The translations under genes were made by a program, and so were the position numbers. The notes under the pieces were generated by a model. That model did not search any database. It had not been told where the DNA came from and saw only the letters and a program-made list of their open reading frames with translations. From Acidobacteriota bacterium (GTDB lineage: Bacteria; Acidobacteriota; Terriglobia; Acidiferrales; UBA7541), in NCBI GenBank assembly GCA_013289855.1, contig JABCZD010000004.1:186001-250000 (forward strand): a stretch of 64,000 nt of DNA, in the 5' to 3' direction. Positions 49,631 to 58,271 of the stretch are shown one piece after another (the stretch's first letter is position 1; every line of letters starts with the position of its first letter).

Positions 49631-51690
49631 CCAGCTGGCAGCTCTGGCTCACACCGGATATCACGCACGCGGTGGCGCTGGCAATCTTGCACTTCTTGTG
49701 GCAAGGCGTGGCTTTGGCGGCGCTGGCCTCTGCGGCTATGGCACTTTCGCGCAATGCGGCCACGCGATACGCGATTGGCGTAACCGTCTTGGCGTTGATG
49801 TTCGCCGCGCCCGCCCTGACGTTTATCGTGCTGCAGCAGCGCTCTGTGGCTTCGGCAAACGGTGAACTTACAACTCGGGCGGGTGCCGCGAACATCCTGA
49901 CGTCCGATTCGCTCGCGGCGAAAGTCTCAACGCCGGCGAGTCCGCGGCACAACAACGTCCCAGCCTCGTCCGGCTATCTCGCATGGCTCGTTGAGGCGTG
50001 GCTGGCGGGCGTGGCCCTGCTCAGCCTTCGTCCCGCCGCGGGCTTTTTCGCGCTGCAGCGACTGCGGCGCAAGCACGCCGCGCCCGTCAGTGAACTCATC
50101 CGCGCACGCTGCTTATCCCTGCAGAACACTCTTGGCGTACAGCGCCTGATCCGTTATTGCGAATCGGTAGAGCTGAAGGCGCCCGCGGTCGTCGGCTGGT
50201 TCCGGCCCGTGGTTTTCTTGCCCCTATGCACGATCAGCGGACTCTCTGTCGACCAGCTCGACGCCATCGTCGCGCACGAATTAGCGCACATCAAGCGTCT
50301 CGACGCCTTCGTCAATCTTTTCCAAATCGCCGCGGAGACGCTGCTCTTTTATCATCCCGCAGTATGGTGGCTCAGCAGTCGCATTCGCGCCGAACGCGAA
50401 AATTGCTGCGACGATGTGGCCATCGCGGTTTGTGGGAACGCCGCGGCATACGCTCGGGCCCTCGCCAGCATGGCGGAATCCCACGCTGTCCCCGCGATGG
50501 CTATGGCTGCAAACCGCAGTCCGCTGGTAGCTCGCGTGGCACGCATTTTGGGCATCGCAAAATCGCAGGCCGGCATTCGTGGCGCAAGCCTTTTCGCCAG
50601 CGCACTCTGCCTTAGCGTTTCTCTTGTCGCCGGCCACGCCCTCTTTGGCGCAAACCAAACCACCGCCGCGGCGCCGCAGCCTCCCGCTCCTGCCGCCGTG
50701 CCCGCTTCGCCCGCGGCACCGCAGAGTCCCGATGCTGTGATCGTCATACACGGGTCGCCCGCCGCCCCGTTGGCGCCGCCAACTCCAACGAGCGAGTTAC
50801 CTCCACTCCCGCAGATTGCTCCCGCTCCAGCGGTCGCCATAACTGAAGTTGCCGCGGTTGCCGATCAGGACGCTCCAGCGCCAGAAAAAGTTCCCGCAGC
50901 CTCGACGAACCCTAAGAGCTCATATATCGAATCCCTCAAAGCCGCGGGCCTCATCAATCTCGACATCAATCAAATAATCGCGCTCAAAATTCAGGGGGTC
51001 ACTCCCGACTACGTGCGCTCCATCATCGCGGCCGGAGTGAAACCCGACGCCGATGAAATCGTCGCTATGAAGATCCAGGGCATCACCTCCGACTACCTCA
51101 AAGGTCTAAGCGATGCCGGCGTCAAAGTCGCCATCGACGAGGCCCTGGCCATGAAAATCCAAGGCATTACGCCTGAATACATTCAGGAACTCCGTATTTC
51201 CGTTCCCGACATCGCTTCCGACAATATCCTCGCCATGAAAATTCAGGGCGTCTCCCCGGACTACATCCGCGAGCTTCGCGCCTCGTTTCCCAACATCGCT
51301 TCGGACGATATTCTCGCGATGAAAATTCAAGGTGTCACGCCGGAATATGTTAAGGAACTCCGTGACGCCACCGGCCTGAAACTAGACGCCGACGAACTCA
51401 TCGCCATGAAAATTCAAGGCGTCTCCGCTGAATACATCCGCGACCTAAAAGCACTCGGACTGCAACTCGACGCCGAGAGCATCATCGGCATGAAAGTTCA
51501 GGGCGTCACTCCCGAGTACGCGAAGTCGCTGCAGTCCGCCGGCCTGCACCTCGACGCCGACGAACTCATCGGCGCAAAAATTCAAGGCATCACGCCGGAA
51601 TTCATCGCGCAAGCCCGCAGCCACGGCTTCAAAGACCTGGATCTCGACAAGCTAATGCGTCTGAAACATTCCGGTGTATTGGATCAATAG
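49627..51690 (+). CDS. M56 (BlaR1-like) membrane metalloprotease with repeat-type C-terminus
   Basis: A 687-residue protein with N-terminal membrane helices (~13-36, 47-68, 117-140), a gluzincin-type zinc site HELAH (H217, E218, H221) and a downstream acidic motif ERENCCDD (E256/E258), and a further helix near 325-345. That is the BlaR1/MecR1 protease half. A Pro/Ala-rich linker (~350-435) follows. The penicillin-binding sensor is missing; in its place (~442-687) are eight clear copies and one decayed copy of a ~27-residue repeat with the core LIAMKIQGVTPEYI-x2-L. The repeat part should lie outside the membrane. It probably senses a signal and cleaves the BlaI partner. The signal is unknown. 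Confidence 0.9.
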   Translation: MTSWQLWLTPDITHAVALAILHFLWQGVALAALASAAMALSRNAATRYAIGVTVLALMFAAPALTFIVLQQRSVASANGELTTRAGAANILTSDSLAAKVSTPASPRHNNVPASSGYLAWLVEAWLAGVALLSLRPAAGFFALQRLRRKHAAPVSELIRARCLSLQNTLGVQRLIRYCESVELKAPAVVGWFRPVVFLPLCTISGLSVDQLDAIVAHELAHIKRLDAFVNLFQIAAETLLFYHPAVWWLSSRIRAERENCCDDVAIAVCGNAAAYARALASMAESHAVPAMAMAANRSPLVARVARILGIAKSQAGIRGASLFASALCLSVSLVAGHALFGANQTTAAAPQPPAPAAVPASPAAPQSPDAVIVIHGSPAAPLAPPTPTSELPPLPQIAPAPAVAITEVAAVADQDAPAPEKVPAASTNPKSSYIESLKAAGLINLDINQIIALKIQGVTPDYVRSIIAAGVKPDADEIVAMKIQGITSDYLKGLSDAGVKVAIDEALAMKIQGITPEYIQELRISVPDIASDNILAMKIQGVSPDYIRELRASFPNIASDDILAMKIQGVTPEYVKELRDATGLKLDADELIAMKIQGVSAEYIRDLKALGLQLDAESIIGMKVQGVTPEYAKSLQSAGLHLDADELIGAKIQGITPEFIAQARSHGFKDLDLDKLMRLKHSGVLDQ

Positions 51691-51738
51691 TCCGCGTCCG
51701 TGCTTCGCACAATTTTCAGAAAGAAGGGAGACTTCGCC

Positions 51739-52683
51739 ATGAATCGACGCGACGCTTTACTCTGTTACGTTCTGGTCGCGGCTATGCTAGTCGGCGCGCT
51801 GATCGCCAAAGCCGCCGATTCCCTCTCGGGCAGTTGGACCATTCAGCATTCCGAAGAAGCCGGTAAAGTGCAGTTCGCGCTCATCCGCAATGATCGCCAC
51901 GGCAATTCCACGCACGAATCCGATTGGCCCCTCAACATCTTCGTGGGGCTGGACCTCTCGCAGCCAGGCAAGCGCGACGTGCATTTCACCATCACCCGCG
52001 ACGCCGGTCGCTTCGACTGTGAAGGCTACGTCAAAGACGGCGAGGGTGTCGGCATCTTCCATTTCGCCGCCGAACCCAAATACCCCGCGGAAATGAAGGC
52101 TCTGGGGTTCGACGGTGTAGATGCCGAAAAACAGTTCACCATGGCCATCATGGATGTCAGCACGGACTTCGCCAAACAAATGAAATCCGAAAAAGTAACC
52201 GGCCTGGACACCGACAAGCTAATCGCCTTTCGCATCTTCAATGTCAACGCCGCGTTCATCGACGATCTGCGCAAAGAAGGCCTGCCGATTGCCGACAGCG
52301 ACAAGCTGGTGGCTTTTCGCATTCACAGCGTCACGCCAGAGATGGTGCGCTTCCTTCGCCGAGCCGGCTACCAGCCAGATGAAGACACGCTCATCGCCAT
52401 GCGCATTCACGGCGCCACTCCGGAGTGGATGCAACAACTGAAGAAAGATGGCTATGGCAACGTCGACCTGGAAAAATTAATCGCCTTCCGCATCCACGGC
52501 GTTTCCCCGGAATTTATCGAGCACCTGCAAGCGCTGGGCTACCAGCACCCCGAACCCGATCAGCTCGTGGCCATGCGCATCCACAACGTCACGCCTGAAT
52601 TCATCTCTGACCTGCGCGCCCGCGGCATGCAAAATCTCACCGTCGATCAGCTCGTCAATCTCCGCATCCACGGCATCGACTAA
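51739..52683 (+). CDS. exported repeat protein related to the M56 sensor repeats
   Basis: A 314-residue protein. The ATG at 51739 has GGGAG 8 nt ahead and opens a signal peptide (RRDALLCYVLVAAMLVGALIAKAADS). Residues ~27-130 form a beta-rich N-terminal domain (GSWTIQHSEEAGKVQFALI, DVHFTITRDAGRFDCEGYVKDG). From ~150 come five clear copies, one partial copy and one decayed copy of a repeat with core LIAFRIHGVTPEFI-x2-L, the same pattern as in the protease upstream but with R-I-H in place of K-I-Q. It follows the protease by 48 bp and precedes a terminator, so the three genes form one unit. A ligand, inhibitor or partner of the protease is the natural guess. Confidence 0.85.
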   Translation: MNRRDALLCYVLVAAMLVGALIAKAADSLSGSWTIQHSEEAGKVQFALIRNDRHGNSTHESDWPLNIFVGLDLSQPGKRDVHFTITRDAGRFDCEGYVKDGEGVGIFHFAAEPKYPAEMKALGFDGVDAEKQFTMAIMDVSTDFAKQMKSEKVTGLDTDKLIAFRIFNVNAAFIDDLRKEGLPIADSDKLVAFRIHSVTPEMVRFLRRAGYQPDEDTLIAMRIHGATPEWMQQLKKDGYGNVDLEKLIAFRIHGVSPEFIEHLQALGYQHPEPDQLVAMRIHNVTPEFISDLRARGMQNLTVDQLVNLRIHGID

Positions 52684-52717
52684 CCGCCAAAGTTTTTGTC
52701 GTGAACGCTTTTGTAGC

Positions 52718-52752
52718 GGCCGGGTTTTTTAGTCCCGGCCTTTTCTTTTTTT
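52718..52752 (+). terminator. intrinsic terminator after the BlaI/M56 unit
   Basis: GGCCGGG (52718-52724) pairs with CCCGGCC (52734-52740), loop TTTTTTAGT, then TTTTCTTTTTTT. It is preceded by TTGTAGC, so it is also a member of the GTAG-hairpin group. It separates the repeat-protein unit from the efflux operon. Confidence 0.88.
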
Positions 52753-52849
52753 CACAACAGTAATTCCTCAAAACACTCGGAAAGGAAGGATCGTCGCCTT
52801 CCCCCCTAACGCACCAAAAAATAATCCAATCGCATCAAAACGTGGCGTT

Positions 52850-54355
52850 ATGCAATTTCCTACGAACCGTGATAATAAGTTTATGGCGACCGAAGCGAGG
52901 TGTGGGTTGAGACTCATCCATGGGCCCGGGCGTGCCTTTCTGCTAGCCGGCATCGTGTTGTGCGGCGCGCAAACTTCCCTGGCGCAATCCGCGACAACCT
53001 CTTCTCCGAGTACGCCGGGGCAATCCATTCCCGGAACCTCCGGCGTAAGTTCCTTCGCGGGCAGCGTCTCCGCAAAGTTGGTTCCGGGAGTCCTGCCGCT
53101 TTCCCTGCGCGACGCCATTGACCGCGGCCTGAAACAAAATCTCGGCCTCCTCCTTTCCAATAGCGACATTCGTTCGGCTCGCGGACAGCGCTGGGAACAA
53201 TTGAGCGCCTTGCTCCCTCACGTGACGGCCGGACCATATATCGCCGATTCAGAAATCAATCTCGCCGAACTGGGTTTCGGTAACGCTCCTGGACTCAAAC
53301 TGCCCCCGTCCATCGGCCCTTTCTCTTATTTTGACGCACGCGTCGCGGTCACCCAGTCCCTCTTCAATTGGCAATCCATCAATGCCACACGCGCCGCCAA
53401 CCAAGGCCTGAAGTCCGCCGAATACACCTATAAGGACGCGCGCGACCTCGTGGTTCTCGCAGTAGGGTATACGTATTTACAGGCCATCGCCGACGAGGCC
53501 CGTATCGAAACCGCGCAAGCTCAAGTGGAAACGGCCCAAGCCCTCTATGATCAAGCGAAAGACCAGGTCGACGCCGGCACTTCCCCAGCCATCGATGGCC
53601 TACGCGCCAAAGTGGAACTCCAGACGCGCCAGCAGCAGCTAATCCAGGCGAAAAATAATTTTGCCATCCAGAAGCTCACCGTCGCGCGCGTCATCGGCCT
53701 GGCTCCCGGCCAGGAATACGAATTCACAGATAGGTCTCCGTATCAGCCGTTCGCAGGCATCACCGTGGACGAAGCTCTCAAACGCGCCTACGCTTCGCGA
53801 TCCGATTATCAGGCGGCCATGACTGATGTGCGCGCAGCGGAATTTACGCGCAAAGCCGCGTCGGCCGGCTATCTCCCATCGCTTTCCTTTAACGCGAACT
53901 ATGGCGCGGCAGGCTCGCATCCCTCTACTTCAACGCAAGTTTTCGACGTGCGCGGCACCCTCTCCATTCCCATCTTTCAGGGCGGCGCCGTTCACGGAGA
54001 TGTTTTGCAGGCTGACGCGAGGCTTGAGCAAAGCCGCGAGCGCGCGGACAATCTGCGCGCGCAGATCGACGCCGACGTTCGCACCGCGCTGCTGAACCTC
54101 CAATCCTCCGCGGAAGAAGTCGACGTGGCTCGCAGCAACATCGAATTGGCGGAAGAAACCCTCGTACAGTCGCGCGATCGCTTCAGCGCGGGCGTCACCG
54201 ACACCGTCGAAGTCGTGCAATCGCAAGAGGCCGTCGCCAGCGCCCATGAGCAATTCATTTCCAGCCTCTACAACTACAATTTTGCGAAAATTTCCCTCGC
54301 TCGCGCTTTGGGTGTTGCCGAAGACGGCGTCAAGGAATATTTCAAAGGACAATAA
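52850..54355 (+). CDS. TolC-family outer membrane efflux protein
   Basis: A 501-residue exported protein. The signal peptide lies at ~21-46 (GPGRAFLLAGIVLCGAQTSLAQ), so an ATG at 52883 (residue 12) is also a likely start. Two outer-membrane-factor repeats are seen: LSLRDAIDRGLKQNLGLLLSNSDIRSARGQ early in the protein, and VDEALKRAYASRSDYQAAMTDVRAAEFTRKAASAGYLPSLSFNANYG, each leading into long alpha-helical coiled coils (EEVDVARSNIELAEETLVQSRDRFSAGVTDTVEVVQSQEAVASA). It forms the outer membrane duct for the EmrA/EmrB-like genes that follow 2 bp later. Confidence 0.93.
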   Translation: MQFPTNRDNKFMATEARCGLRLIHGPGRAFLLAGIVLCGAQTSLAQSATTSSPSTPGQSIPGTSGVSSFAGSVSAKLVPGVLPLSLRDAIDRGLKQNLGLLLSNSDIRSARGQRWEQLSALLPHVTAGPYIADSEINLAELGFGNAPGLKLPPSIGPFSYFDARVAVTQSLFNWQSINATRAANQGLKSAEYTYKDARDLVVLAVGYTYLQAIADEARIETAQAQVETAQALYDQAKDQVDAGTSPAIDGLRAKVELQTRQQQLIQAKNNFAIQKLTVARVIGLAPGQEYEFTDRSPYQPFAGITVDEALKRAYASRSDYQAAMTDVRAAEFTRKAASAGYLPSLSFNANYGAAGSHPSTSTQVFDVRGTLSIPIFQGGAVHGDVLQADARLEQSRERADNLRAQIDADVRTALLNLQSSAEEVDVARSNIELAEETLVQSRDRFSAGVTDTVEVVQSQEAVASAHEQFISSLYNYNFAKISLARALGVAEDGVKEYFKGQ

Positions 54356-54357
54356 AT

Positions 54358-55635
54358 ATGGCGGACGAGAAGCCTCCCCAGTCGGCGTCCCTGTCGACGC
54401 CTGATGCAGCAAAAGATTCTCCCAGCGGTTCCTCATCCTTTTCGGACAAGGCCTATGTGTCTCCGGCCCGTCGCAACGCCAAGGCTCGCAGGAATATTGT
54501 GATCGCTGTCGTCGCCGTGGTGCTGGTGGTGGGCGGCTTCTTCTTGTGGCGCTACTTGAGCAGCTATGAATCCACCGACGATGCCCAAGCCGACGTTCAC
54601 CTCTATCCCGTCAGCGCGCGCGTTTCCGGCTATGTAATTCGTGTAAATGTCGACGACAACCAGTGGGTCCAGAAAGGCACCGTCCTCGTCGAGATCGATC
54701 CGAAAGACTATGAAGTCGCGGTCGCGCAGGCGCAAGCCAATCTACAGAACGCCGAGGCCACCGCGCAATCGCTGAACATCACCGTACCGATTACCTCGAC
54801 AACCACAGAGAGCCAGCTGAGCTTCACCGCTTCGGACATCACCAACGCCGACGCGGGAATCATCGCCGCGCAACGCCAGCTCACCGCCGCGCACGCCCAG
54901 CTCGAAGAAGCTCAGGCCAATGATGTAAAAGCCCAAGACGATCTACATCGCTATAAATTGTTGGTGGACAAAAAGGAAGTGTCTGCGCAGGTTTACGATC
55001 AGGCCTTGGCCGCGGCTAAATCCAGCACCGCTGCGGTTGCTGGCGCCGCCGCGAATGAGGCCGCAGCGCAACAGTTCGTGCAGCAGGCCCAGAGCCGGTT
55101 GGCGCAAGCCCACGCCAACCATCAATCTGCGGAGACTGGGCCGCAGCAAGTCTCCTCTAGCCAAGCCCGTGCCCGCGCGGCTATCGCGGATGTGGAAGAG
55201 AAGCGCGCCCTGCTCGAGCAAGCCCAGCTGAATCTGCAGTACACCAAAATCATCGCGCCCGTCACCGGCGAAGTGAATAAAACTGTTGTCGTCGGATTGA
55301 ATGTGCAACCCGGGCAGCAACTTCTTACCGTCGTGCCTCTTGAAGACGTCTGGGTCACCGCCAACTTCAAAGAGACCCAGCTCAAGCGCATGCGCGTGGG
55401 ACAAAAAGCGGATATCCACATCGATTCCTCCGGCCGCACCCTGAAAGGCCACGTGGACAGTATTGCCGGAGCCACCGGGCCGCTCTTCAGCTTGCTTCCT
55501 CCGGAAGACGCCACCGGCAATTACGTAAAAATTGTGCAACGCATCCCGGTGAAAATTGTCCTCGAGCCGGGAGAAAATAAGGACCTTCAGCTCCGGCCTG
55601 GCATGAACGTGGTGCCCGACGTCTACCTCCAATGA
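54358..55635 (+). CDS. EmrA/HlyD-type membrane fusion protein
   Basis: A 425-residue adaptor with one N-terminal helix (NIVIAVVAVVLVVGGFFLWRYL, ~43-64), the lipoyl half STDDAQADVHLYPVSARVSGYVIRVNVDDNQWVQKGTVLVEIDPKDYE, a long helical hairpin (~125-285), the second half LQYTKIIAPVTGEVNKTVVVGLNVQPGQQL and a beta-barrel (VWVTANFKETQLKRMRVGQKADIHID). This is the EmrA pattern. It overlaps the transporter gene by 4 bp and starts 2 bp after the TolC gene, so the three are co-transcribed. Confidence 0.94.
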   Translation: MADEKPPQSASLSTPDAAKDSPSGSSSFSDKAYVSPARRNAKARRNIVIAVVAVVLVVGGFFLWRYLSSYESTDDAQADVHLYPVSARVSGYVIRVNVDDNQWVQKGTVLVEIDPKDYEVAVAQAQANLQNAEATAQSLNITVPITSTTTESQLSFTASDITNADAGIIAAQRQLTAAHAQLEEAQANDVKAQDDLHRYKLLVDKKEVSAQVYDQALAAAKSSTAAVAGAAANEAAAQQFVQQAQSRLAQAHANHQSAETGPQQVSSSQARARAAIADVEEKRALLEQAQLNLQYTKIIAPVTGEVNKTVVVGLNVQPGQQLLTVVPLEDVWVTANFKETQLKRMRVGQKADIHIDSSGRTLKGHVDSIAGATGPLFSLLPPEDATGNYVKIVQRIPVKIVLEPGENKDLQLRPGMNVVPDVYLQ

Positions 55636-57224
55636 GTTCCGCCGCGCTCCCACTCGAACCAGAAGTTTGGCGGCCCAAATTCAATCCGTGGCTGATCGCC
55701 GTTGTTGTGGCTCTAGCCGCCTTCATGGAGGTGCTGGACACCAGCATCGCCAACGTCGCCCTTCCCTACATGGCCGGCAATCTCGGCGCGAGCAACGATC
55801 AAAGCACCTGGGTCCTCACATCCTATCTCGTCTCCAACGCCATCATTCTCCCCATCAGCGGCTGGTTCGCAAACACCTTCGGACGAAAGCGTTTCTTCAT
55901 GTCCTGCTTGGCCATCTTTACGGTGAGTTCCCTGCTTTGCGGTTTTGCACCGAGCTTAGGTCTTCTTCTTCTCTTCCGTGTGTTCCAAGGCGCGGGCGGA
56001 GGCGGACTTCAGCCCATGGCTCAAGCCATTCTCGCCGATACTTTTCCGCCTCACCAGCGCGGCTTGGCGTTTGCCCTGTACGGCATCACCGCTATTACAG
56101 CGCCCACCATCGGTCCCACCCTCGGGGGATGGATCACCTTCAACTATTCCTGGCGCTGGATTTTTTTCATTAACATCCCGGTTGGGATCATGACCTGGTT
56201 TCTGGTGCGCCGCGTCGTTGAAGATCCGCCTTATTTGGCTCGCATTAGGTCGGCAGGCGTGAAACTGGACTACATTGGCATCGCTCTGCTCACTCTGGGT
56301 ATTGGCGCGCTGCAAATTTTGCTCGACAAGGGCCAGGAAGACGATTGGTTCGGCTCTCGTTTCATCACCACTCTCGTTGTTGTCGCCACCGTCTGCCTCA
56401 TCTCCCTGGTGATCTGGGAGTGGTTCTACAAAACACCCATCATCGACGTCCACATGTTCAAAAGCTTTAACTTCGCCAGCGCCAGCCTGATGTTGTTCAT
56501 GCTGGGCATCCTATTATTCAGCAGCCTGGTCCTGATGCCGCAATTCCTGCAAACCCTCGTCGGCTACACCTCGCAGCTCGCCGGCTTTGCGCTTTCCGCC
56601 GGAGGACTCGTCTTGCTTTTTCAAACGCCCATCGTGGGTCAACTGACGACGAAGGTTCAGGCGCGCTACCTTATTGCCTTCGGCTGGCTATCCTTGTCTG
56701 TCGCCATGTACTATTCCACGCAGCGCATCGACCTGCTCATCAGCTTCAAAGCCGCCACGTTGCTGCGCATCTCCCAGGTCATTGGTTTGGGCTTCTTATT
56801 CACGCCGATTACGTTGGTCGCCTACCTCGGTATTGCGCCAGAAAAAAACAACGCGGTCGCCGGGATCGCCAACTTCATGCGCAATATTGGCAGCAGCGTG
56901 GGAACCTCGATGGTTACAACTCTGGTTGCGCGACGCGCGCAGCTTCATCAGTATCGCCTGGTGGAATACGCTCGGCCCGATAATCCCAATTTTCAAAATT
57001 CGGCAAATGGCCTTGCCCAGCGTTTCGCGCACTCGGGCCTTGGCGCACATGAGGCTTACGCGCGGGCCGTGGCCACGATTTACCAGGAAGTGCAAACGCA
57101 GGCCACTACCTTGGCCTACATCGACATTTTTATGGTTCTTTGTGTAATCTCGGGGATTATGTTTTTCCTGGCGTTCTTTTTAAAGAAAAACGATCCCGGC
57201 GAAGGCCGCGTCGTTGTGGAGTAA
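55632..57224 (+). CDS. DHA2-family (EmrB-like) drug:H+ antiporter
   Basis: A 530-residue major facilitator with about 14 helices. Marks: FMEVLDTSIANVALPYMAGNL at helix 1 (motif D1), GWFANTFGRKRFF (motif A, ~72-84), QGAGGGGLQPMAQAIL (motif B/C region), GPTLGGWITFNYSWRWIFFINIPVGI (motif C) and a C-terminal helix with FLAFFLKKNDPGE. It exports hydrophobic compounds with the adaptor and TolC partner in one step. The substrate is unknown. No regulator gene lies in the operon; the nearest upstream regulator is the BlaI protein. Confidence 0.94.
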   Translation: MSSAALPLEPEVWRPKFNPWLIAVVVALAAFMEVLDTSIANVALPYMAGNLGASNDQSTWVLTSYLVSNAIILPISGWFANTFGRKRFFMSCLAIFTVSSLLCGFAPSLGLLLLFRVFQGAGGGGLQPMAQAILADTFPPHQRGLAFALYGITAITAPTIGPTLGGWITFNYSWRWIFFINIPVGIMTWFLVRRVVEDPPYLARIRSAGVKLDYIGIALLTLGIGALQILLDKGQEDDWFGSRFITTLVVVATVCLISLVIWEWFYKTPIIDVHMFKSFNFASASLMLFMLGILLFSSLVLMPQFLQTLVGYTSQLAGFALSAGGLVLLFQTPIVGQLTTKVQARYLIAFGWLSLSVAMYYSTQRIDLLISFKAATLLRISQVIGLGFLFTPITLVAYLGIAPEKNNAVAGIANFMRNIGSSVGTSMVTTLVARRAQLHQYRLVEYARPDNPNFQNSANGLAQRFAHSGLGAHEAYARAVATIYQEVQTQATTLAYIDIFMVLCVISGIMFFLAFFLKKNDPGEGRVVVE

Positions 57225-57491
57225 GCAGCTTGACGACAGTTCGAACTCAAGTCGCACCGTGCGCCGTCGGACTTACAGCTCGTGGAGATCTTCTCTGTGC
57301 CCTCAGTGCCCTCTGTGTCTCTGCGTCCCCTGCGTTATTCTTTGCCTTTTTCCGCAGTCAGTTTAGTCGGGCCGTAAACGACGCGCACCAGGACGGGGTC
57401 CGGCCGGCCGGTTCCACCGTCAACTGGATAAGAAGGAATACTGTGCGATAGGATTAACGTCGTACAAACCAGCGACCCCAGGAATCCTCAT
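57225..57491. other. intergenic region with CTCTGTG-type repeat
   Basis: A 267-bp gap. Its centre (57291-57350) is the CTCTGTGCC / CTCTGCG repeat. A purine-pyrimidine-mixed stretch follows up to the kinase gene. No gene or terminator is seen. Confidence 0.4.
57291..57350. repeat. CTCTGTGCC...CTCTGCG...CTGCGTT dispersed repeat, copy 1
   Basis: TTCTCTGTGCCCTCAGTGCC, then CTCTGTGTCTCTGCG, then CTGCGTTATTCTTTGCC. The second copy at 59071-59125 shares the same word order. Elements of this type are known to me from many bacterial genomes, but I have not checked this one against them. Confidence 0.65.
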
Positions 57492-58115
57492 ATGATCAAA
57501 ATCATCACCATCGAACGCGAATACGGCAGCGGCGGTGGCGAGATCGCCGAATTGCTGGCCACCCAGCTCGGCTGGAAGCTCTGGGATCAGCTGCTCACCG
57601 AAGAGATCGCCAGGCTGGCCGAATGTCCCAAAGCCATAGTCGAGGGTCGCGAAGAGCGTCCCGATCCGCTGTACTACCGCCTTTTCAAATCCTTTTTGCG
57701 CGGAAGCTATGAAGGCAGTCTCAATGCCCACAAACTCAAGCTGGTGGATGCCGAGTGCATCCTGAAGTTCACCGAACAAGTCGTCAAGCACGCCGCGAAG
57801 ACCGGCAACTCCGTCATCGTCGGCAGGGGCGCGCAGCATTTTCTCAGGGACCGCCAGGATACTTTGCGCGTGTTCCTTTACGCTCCCCGCGCAAATAAAG
57901 TCCGCCGTTTGTTGTCCAACGGCAAGAGTGAAGCAGAAGCCGAACAACTTGTCGATACCGTTGACCGCGACCGCTCCGATTTCATCCAGAAATATTTTCA
58001 CCACGAATGGCCCGACCGCACCGCCTATCACACCATGATCAATACCTCGGTCGGCGACGAAACCGTAGTCCACATGATCCAGGATCTGGCAAAAAACCTC
58101 GAAGCCACCACCTAG
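57492..58115 (+). CDS. cytidylate kinase-like P-loop protein
   Basis: A 207-residue protein. The start IKIITIEREYGSGGGEIAELLATQLGWKLWD is the cytidylate-kinase-like family signature, where EREYGSGG replaces a classic Walker A. Later marks are VVKHAAKTGNSVIVGRGAQHFL (~95) and VFLYAPRANKVRRL, then DRDRSDFIQKYF. Members share the fold of CMP kinase but lack a proven substrate. AGGA precedes the ATG by 9 nt. It is not linked to rpsA or aroA, as true cmk often is, so it is probably not the housekeeping CMP kinase. Confidence 0.85.
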   Translation: MIKIITIEREYGSGGGEIAELLATQLGWKLWDQLLTEEIARLAECPKAIVEGREERPDPLYYRLFKSFLRGSYEGSLNAHKLKLVDAECILKFTEQVVKHAAKTGNSVIVGRGAQHFLRDRQDTLRVFLYAPRANKVRRLLSNGKSEAEAEQLVDTVDRDRSDFIQKYFHHEWPDRTAYHTMINTSVGDETVVHMIQDLAKNLEATT

Positions 58116-58135
58116 CCCGCCACATTTTGAGTGCG

Positions 58136-58163
58136 GTTTACCCTGAGCGCTGCGCGCGAAGGG
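58136..58163. repeat. dispersed repeat, GTTTACCCTGAGCG...CGAAGGG
   Basis: A 28-bp copy, followed by CGGCTTGACGCC as in the copy at 9845. It lies between convergent genes. Confidence 0.6.
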
Positions 58164-58271
58164 CGGCTTGACGCCCCTTTTGCGCAGTAAGCACCGCCGC
58201 CATTCTGGTACGGGAGCACCATTCAATCTCTGGACCCAGTAATCCGATAATCTCCCAGGAAATGCGAGCGC

